A DNA stretch of 64,000 nt from Agromyces sp. 3263. Its GTDB lineage: Bacteria; Actinomycetota; Actinomycetes; Actinomycetales; Microbacteriaceae. The position numbers and the translations under genes were made by a program. Below, piece after piece: positions 60,372 to 64,000 of this stretch. Location of the stretch: NCBI RefSeq assembly GCF_031456545.1, contig NZ_JAVDUV010000001.1:992001-1056000 (forward strand), given 5' to 3'. Under the pieces are notes generated by a model that was given only the letters and a program-made list of their open reading frames with translations, did not search any database and was not told where the DNA came from. Within the stretch, counting starts at the first letter, position 1, and each line of letters opens with the position of its first letter.

Positions 60372-61325
60372 ATGCAGTACGGCTACAAGCTTTCGGCCGA
60401 GGGGTTCGGACCGAACGAGTTGGTGCGCCAGGCGAAGCTGGCGGAGGCATCCGGATTCGATTTCGTCGAGATCAGCGACCACTACCACCCGTGGCTCGAG
60501 TCGCAGGGGCACTCGCCGTTCGCCTGGACCGTGCTCGGGTCCATCGCGGCGAGCACCGAGACGGTCGGCCTCGCCACCGGCGTGACCTGCCCGACGGTGC
60601 GCTACCACCCGGCGATCATCGCGCAGGCGGCGGCGACCCTCTCGCTCGTCTCCGACGGCCGTTTCACGCTGGGCGTGGGCTCGGGCGAGCGGCTCAACGA
60701 GCACGTCGTCGGACGCGGATTCCCCGCGGTCGCCGACCGGCAGGCGATGCTCCGCGAGGCCCTCGAGATCATCCGCCTGCTGTGGCAGGGCGGCTACCAG
60801 TCGTACCGGGGCGAGTACCTCGACCTCGAGGACGCACGCGTGTTCGACCTGCCCGACGAGCTGCCCGTGATCGCGGTGGCCGCTGGCGGCCCGGATGCCG
60901 CGGAGCTGGCCGCCGAGCTCGGCGACGGGATGTTCGGCACCGAGCCCAAGCCCGAGCTGTTCGACGCCTACCGCGGCGCGGGCGGCAGGGGGCCGACCTA
61001 CGGCGAGGTCGGCCTCGCGTGGGCGGAGTCGGAGGAGGCGGCGGTGCAGGCCGCCTTCGAGACGAGCCGCTGGGCGCTCACGGGCTGGAAGGTCATGAGC
61101 GAGCTGCCCAATCCGGCCAACTTCGAGGCGGCCTCGCAGGTCGTGAAGCCCGAGGACGTGGCGGCCTCGATGCCGTGCGGGCCCGATGTCACGAAGCACC
61201 TCGAGGCGATCCGCGAGTACGAGCAGGTCGGCTACGACCATGTGGTGCTCACGAACAACGGGCCCGACCCCGACGGGTTCATGGACTTCTTCGCCAGGGA
61301 GTTGAAGCCGGCGCTCGGCGGGTGA
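60372..61325 (+). CDS. F420-dependent LLM-class oxidoreductase
   Basis: 317 residues. YGYKLSAEGFGPNELVRQAKLAEASGFDFVEISDHYHPWLESQGHSPFAWTVLGSIAAST and GVTCPTVRYHPAIIAQAAATLSLVSDGRFTLGVGSGERLNEHVVG match the luciferase-like F420-dependent family with the N-terminal GYK...SDHYHPW pattern (G6PD/TIGR03557-type). F420 hydride transfer to or from a small organic substrate. A GAGGGGAG site precedes the ATG. Single gene. Confidence 0.94.
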   Translation: MQYGYKLSAEGFGPNELVRQAKLAEASGFDFVEISDHYHPWLESQGHSPFAWTVLGSIAASTETVGLATGVTCPTVRYHPAIIAQAAATLSLVSDGRFTLGVGSGERLNEHVVGRGFPAVADRQAMLREALEIIRLLWQGGYQSYRGEYLDLEDARVFDLPDELPVIAVAAGGPDAAELAAELGDGMFGTEPKPELFDAYRGAGGRGPTYGEVGLAWAESEEAAVQAAFETSRWALTGWKVMSELPNPANFEAASQVVKPEDVAASMPCGPDVTKHLEAIREYEQVGYDHVVLTNNGPDPDGFMDFFARELKPALGG

Positions 61326-61470
61326 CGCCGGGACATCCGGAATTCGCGTTCTTCTTTCGCTCCCTTTCGCCGCCAGGATCGGCCCGGAACGAAGCCCTGG
61401 GCGCTCCAACGAAGAATATTCGGGGTTGTTCCGTTTGTGGCATCCGTTCGCTCGTGTGAGCATCGAAGGC

Positions 61471-62967
61471 ATGGTCATCGCCGATCGCCGCACCGCACAG
61501 GTCGAGTCCGCCGATATCGCCGGGGCCGATCCCGACGAGGTGGACGCGCTGACCCTGGGTCGCCGCATCCGGGAGCGCCGCGTCGCCCGCGGCATGACGC
61601 TCGGCCGGCTGGCCGCCGCCATCGACCGGGCGCCGTCGCAGGTGTCGGCGATCGAGAACGGCAAGCGCGAGCCGCGGCTGTCGATGCTGCGCACGATCGC
61701 GCTCGCGCTCGGCACGACGGCCGACGAGCTGCTCAAGCCCGATGCGCCGTCCGAGCGGGCGGCGCTCGAGATCGCCGTCGAGCGGGCGCAGCGCGGGCCG
61801 GTGTTCTCCGCCCTCGGACTGCCGCCGTTCCGGGTGGCGAAGGGCATGAGCGACCAGACCCTGCAGACGATCCTCGCCCTGCATCACGAGATCGACCGGC
61901 TGCACCGCGAGCGTGCGGCCACACCCGAGGAGGCGCGGCGGGCGAACGCGGAGTTGCGCGCCGAGATGCGCGCCCGCGACAACTTCTATCCCGAGCTCGA
62001 GGCGAAGGCGGCCGAGTTGCTCGAGGCCGTCGGGCACACCGGCGGCCCGGTGTCGCACCAGCTCGTCGCCGACATGGCGAGCCACCTCGGCTACTCGCTG
62101 CACTACGTCGGCGACCTGCCGCACTCGACCCGCTCGGTCACCGACAAGCGCAACGGTCGCATCTACCTGCCGACCCAGCAGTCGCCGTCGCGCGACTCGC
62201 GCTCGCCCATCCTGCAGGCGCTCGCGAGCCACTTGCTCGACCACGACGAGCCCCGCGGCTACGCCGACTTCCTGCGGCAGCGCATCGAGACGAACTACCT
62301 GACCGCCGCGATCCTCCTGCCCGAGCAGGCGGCCGTGCGCTACCTCAGCGAGGCGAAGAACCTCAGGCGCATCTCGATGGAGGAGCTGCGCGACCACTTC
62401 GCCGTCTCCTACGAGACCGCGGCGCACCGGTTCACGAACCTCGCGACGGCGCGCCTCGACATCCCGGTGCACTTCATGAAGGTGCACGAGTCGGGCACCA
62501 TCATCAAGGCGTACGAGAACGACAAGGTGCGCTTCCCGAGCGATGCGCTCGGCGCCGTCGAGGGCACCACGGTGTGCCGCAACTGGACGGCCCGCACCGT
62601 CTTCGACGTCGAGGACCGCTTCAGCCCCTGGTACCAGTACACCGACACCTCGTCGGGCACGTTCTGGTGCACCTCGCGCATCGAGAAGGCGAAGGAGGGC
62701 GAGTACTCGGTGTCGGTCGGCGTGCCGTTCGAGCACGTGAAGTGGTTCCGTGGACGCGAGACACCCCATCGTGCGGTGTCGGGCTGCCCAGACGAGTCCT
62801 GCTGCCGCCGCCCGCCGGTCGACCTGTCCGAGAAGTGGGCGGATGCCTCGTGGCCGGCCGCGCGCACGCCCACATCGCTGCTCGCGGCGCTGCCCACCGG
62901 CACGTTCCCCGGCGTCGACCAGACCGAGGTGTACCAGTTCCTCGAGGCGCACGCCCCCCGCGCCTGA
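61471..62967 (+). CDS. RamB/ScfR-like regulator (XRE-HTH plus IrrE-like domain)
   Basis: 498 residues. XRE helix-turn-helix at ~25-80 (LGRRIRERRVARGMTLGRLAAAIDRAPSQVSAIENGKREPRLSMLRTIALAL), a long helical linker, an ImmA/IrrE-like (DUF955) region at ~240-310 with the metal-site remnant ASHLLDHDEPRGYADF rather than HExxH, and a Cys-rich C-terminal DUF2083 (FWCTSRIEKA, SGCPDESCCRRPP). In corynebacteria this architecture is RamB, which controls aceA/aceB and acetate use. It lies 6 kb from aceAB. Start uncertain: ATG 61471 or GTG 61456. Confidence 0.9.
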   Translation: MVIADRRTAQVESADIAGADPDEVDALTLGRRIRERRVARGMTLGRLAAAIDRAPSQVSAIENGKREPRLSMLRTIALALGTTADELLKPDAPSERAALEIAVERAQRGPVFSALGLPPFRVAKGMSDQTLQTILALHHEIDRLHRERAATPEEARRANAELRAEMRARDNFYPELEAKAAELLEAVGHTGGPVSHQLVADMASHLGYSLHYVGDLPHSTRSVTDKRNGRIYLPTQQSPSRDSRSPILQALASHLLDHDEPRGYADFLRQRIETNYLTAAILLPEQAAVRYLSEAKNLRRISMEELRDHFAVSYETAAHRFTNLATARLDIPVHFMKVHESGTIIKAYENDKVRFPSDALGAVEGTTVCRNWTARTVFDVEDRFSPWYQYTDTSSGTFWCTSRIEKAKEGEYSVSVGVPFEHVKWFRGRETPHRAVSGCPDESCCRRPPVDLSEKWADASWPAARTPTSLLAALPTGTFPGVDQTEVYQFLEAHAPRA

Positions 62968-63127
62968 GGGCGAGCGCACGCGGTGACCGCGTGCATCGAA
63001 CTGCGGAAGTGACGGGTCCCGCCGGGCAGGGTGTCCGGCGCCGAACGGATGTCGCGACACCACGGTGCTGGCGGTCCCCGGGCGCGGCGCGGGAGGATGG
63101 AACCCCGACCGCCTTGGAGTGATCGCC

Positions 63128-64000
63128 GTGGGAACGACCGTATTCGAACGCCGCCGGCCGCCGGCATCCGTCGTCGAGCACTCGCTCGCCGAGACGGAGC
63201 ACCGCGTGTTCTGGCTCGACGACCTCAGCGACGACGCGAAGCGGCCACGACCGAGGTTGAGCGGCGAGCGCGTCGCGACCCTCGCGATCGTCGGCGGTGG
63301 CTACACCGGGCTCTGGTCGGCGGCGCTCGCGAAGCGACGCAACCCCGAGGCGCGCGTCGTGCTGCTCGAGGCCAAGTCGATCGGCTGGGCGGCATCCGGT
63401 CGCAACGGCGGTTTCTGCGAGGCGAGCCTCACGCACGGCCGCGAGAACGGGATGTCGCGGTGGCCCGAGGAGATGCCGACCCTCGAGCGCCTGGGCCTCG
63501 AGAACCTCGACGCCATCGAAGCGGCCGAGGCCGAGTTCGGCATGGACTTCGAGTTCGAGCGGAACGGCGCCCTCTCGCTCGCCGTCGAGCCGCACCAGGT
63601 GGCGTGGCTGCGCGAGGAGGTCGCCGCGGCATCCGCTCGTGGCGACGAGAGCGTGCGCTTCCTCGACGAGGCCGACGTACGCGCCGAGGTCGACTCGCCC
63701 ACCTACCTCGCGGCCGCGTGGGACACCCGCGGCAGCGCCATCCTGCACCCGGCGAAGCTCGCGGCCGAGCTCGCCCGCGTGGCCGAGGAGCTCGGCGTGG
63801 AGATCTTCGAGCACTCCCCCGTGCGCCGCATCGACACGCCGGGGTCGACGGGCGCCGTCACCCTCGTCACCGACCGCGGCTGGGTCCTGGCGCAGCGGGC
63901 CGTGCTCGCCACGAACGTGTTCCCGAGCCTGCTGAAGCGCAACCGGCTCATGACGGTGCCCGTCTACGACTACGCGCTCATGACCGAGCCGCTCACCGCC
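63128..64000 (+). CDS. FAD-dependent oxidoreductase, 3' end cut by window
   Basis: At least 291 residues; the frame is open to the window edge, so only the N-terminal part is seen. VATLAIVGGGYTGLWSAALAKRRNPEARVVLLEAKSIGWAASGRNGGF is the GxGxxG FAD site and the ASGRNGG motif of the DAO/PuuB-like amine oxidases (e.g. gamma-glutamylputrescine oxidase). GTG at 63128 with GGAG eight bases before. Frame matches codon use throughout. Confidence 0.9.
   Translation, partial: MGTTVFERRRPPASVVEHSLAETEHRVFWLDDLSDDAKRPRPRLSGERVATLAIVGGGYTGLWSAALAKRRNPEARVVLLEAKSIGWAASGRNGGFCEASLTHGRENGMSRWPEEMPTLERLGLENLDAIEAAEAEFGMDFEFERNGALSLAVEPHQVAWLREEVAAASARGDESVRFLDEADVRAEVDSPTYLAAAWDTRGSAILHPAKLAAELARVAEELGVEIFEHSPVRRIDTPGSTGAVTLVTDRGWVLAQRAVLATNVFPSLLKRNRLMTVPVYDYALMTEPLTA

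Overview
The window is a GC-rich chromosomal segment (near 70% GC by eye) from a Gram-positive actinobacterium. The best guess is Microbacteriaceae (Agromyces or Microbacterium-like). Support: an LPxTG surface protein, an F420-dependent oxidoreductase, a RamB-type regulator, actinobacterial DUF3618 and cyclase families, CUT1 sugar transporters lacking their own ATPase, many GTG starts and 4-base stop/start overlaps. The species cannot be fixed from sequence alone. No rRNA, tRNA, CRISPR, insertion sequence or prophage was seen; this looks like ordinary chromosome with accessory metabolic islands.

Layout. 0-10 kb: aldo/keto reductase, a cyclase translationally coupled to an amino-acid permease, the transsulfuration pair (cystathionine beta-synthase and gamma-synthase/lyase), a sugar-porter MFS and a multidrug-type ABC exporter, all on the minus strand. 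9.9-12.8 kb: an LPxTG surface protein convergent with a PhoD-like phosphatase. 12.9-17.7 kb: sugar ABC locus 1 (two permeases and a lipoprotein) divergent from its LacI regulator, with matching palindromic operators. 17.7-19.4 kb: MFS exporter with a MarR repressor. 19.5-26.2 kb: sugar ABC locus 2, followed by a LacI repressor fused to a PmoA/DUF6807-like domain and a coupled Gfo/Idh/MocA dehydrogenase. 26.3-30.6 kb: a protein of seven perfect 25-residue repeats, the rplJ-rplL operon with a leader attenuator, a signal-less subtilisin-like protease with a small propeptide-like protein, and a RidA protein. 30.6-33.6 kb: drug-efflux MFS and two MarR regulators behind a clear promoter with two identical operators. 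33.6-38.4 kb: two-component system divergent from a MacB/FtsX-type ABC exporter. 38.4-50.9 kb: mixed small operons (hydrolase-LuxR fusion, twin membrane-anchored amidases, DUF1294, YqaJ nuclease with a hydrolase, Pr6Pr membrane protein, quinone reductase, HTH regulator/MFS pair, photolyase, MarR-GNAT fusion, GNAT). 50.9-58.1 kb: HerA-like ATPase, glyoxylate shunt (aceA-aceB), NAD epimerase divergent from an HxlR regulator coupled to a kinase-like phosphotransferase. 58.2-64 kb: a three-gene envelope/stress operon (DUF3618, holin-like membrane protein, Thr/Gly-rich protein), an F420 oxidoreductase, a RamB-like regulator and the start of an FAD oxidoreductase cut by the window edge.

Three themes stand out. 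(1) The 7-mer GGATGCC (either orientation) occurs about a hundred times. It forces otherwise rare codons inside genes and pairs into hairpins between genes, much like a DNA-uptake or architecture word. (2) Many regulator or single-gene promoters put a -10 box 6-8 bases before the start codon, implying leaderless mRNAs. (3) Almost every regulator has a readable palindromic operator at its promoter, so several local circuits can be proposed directly from sequence.
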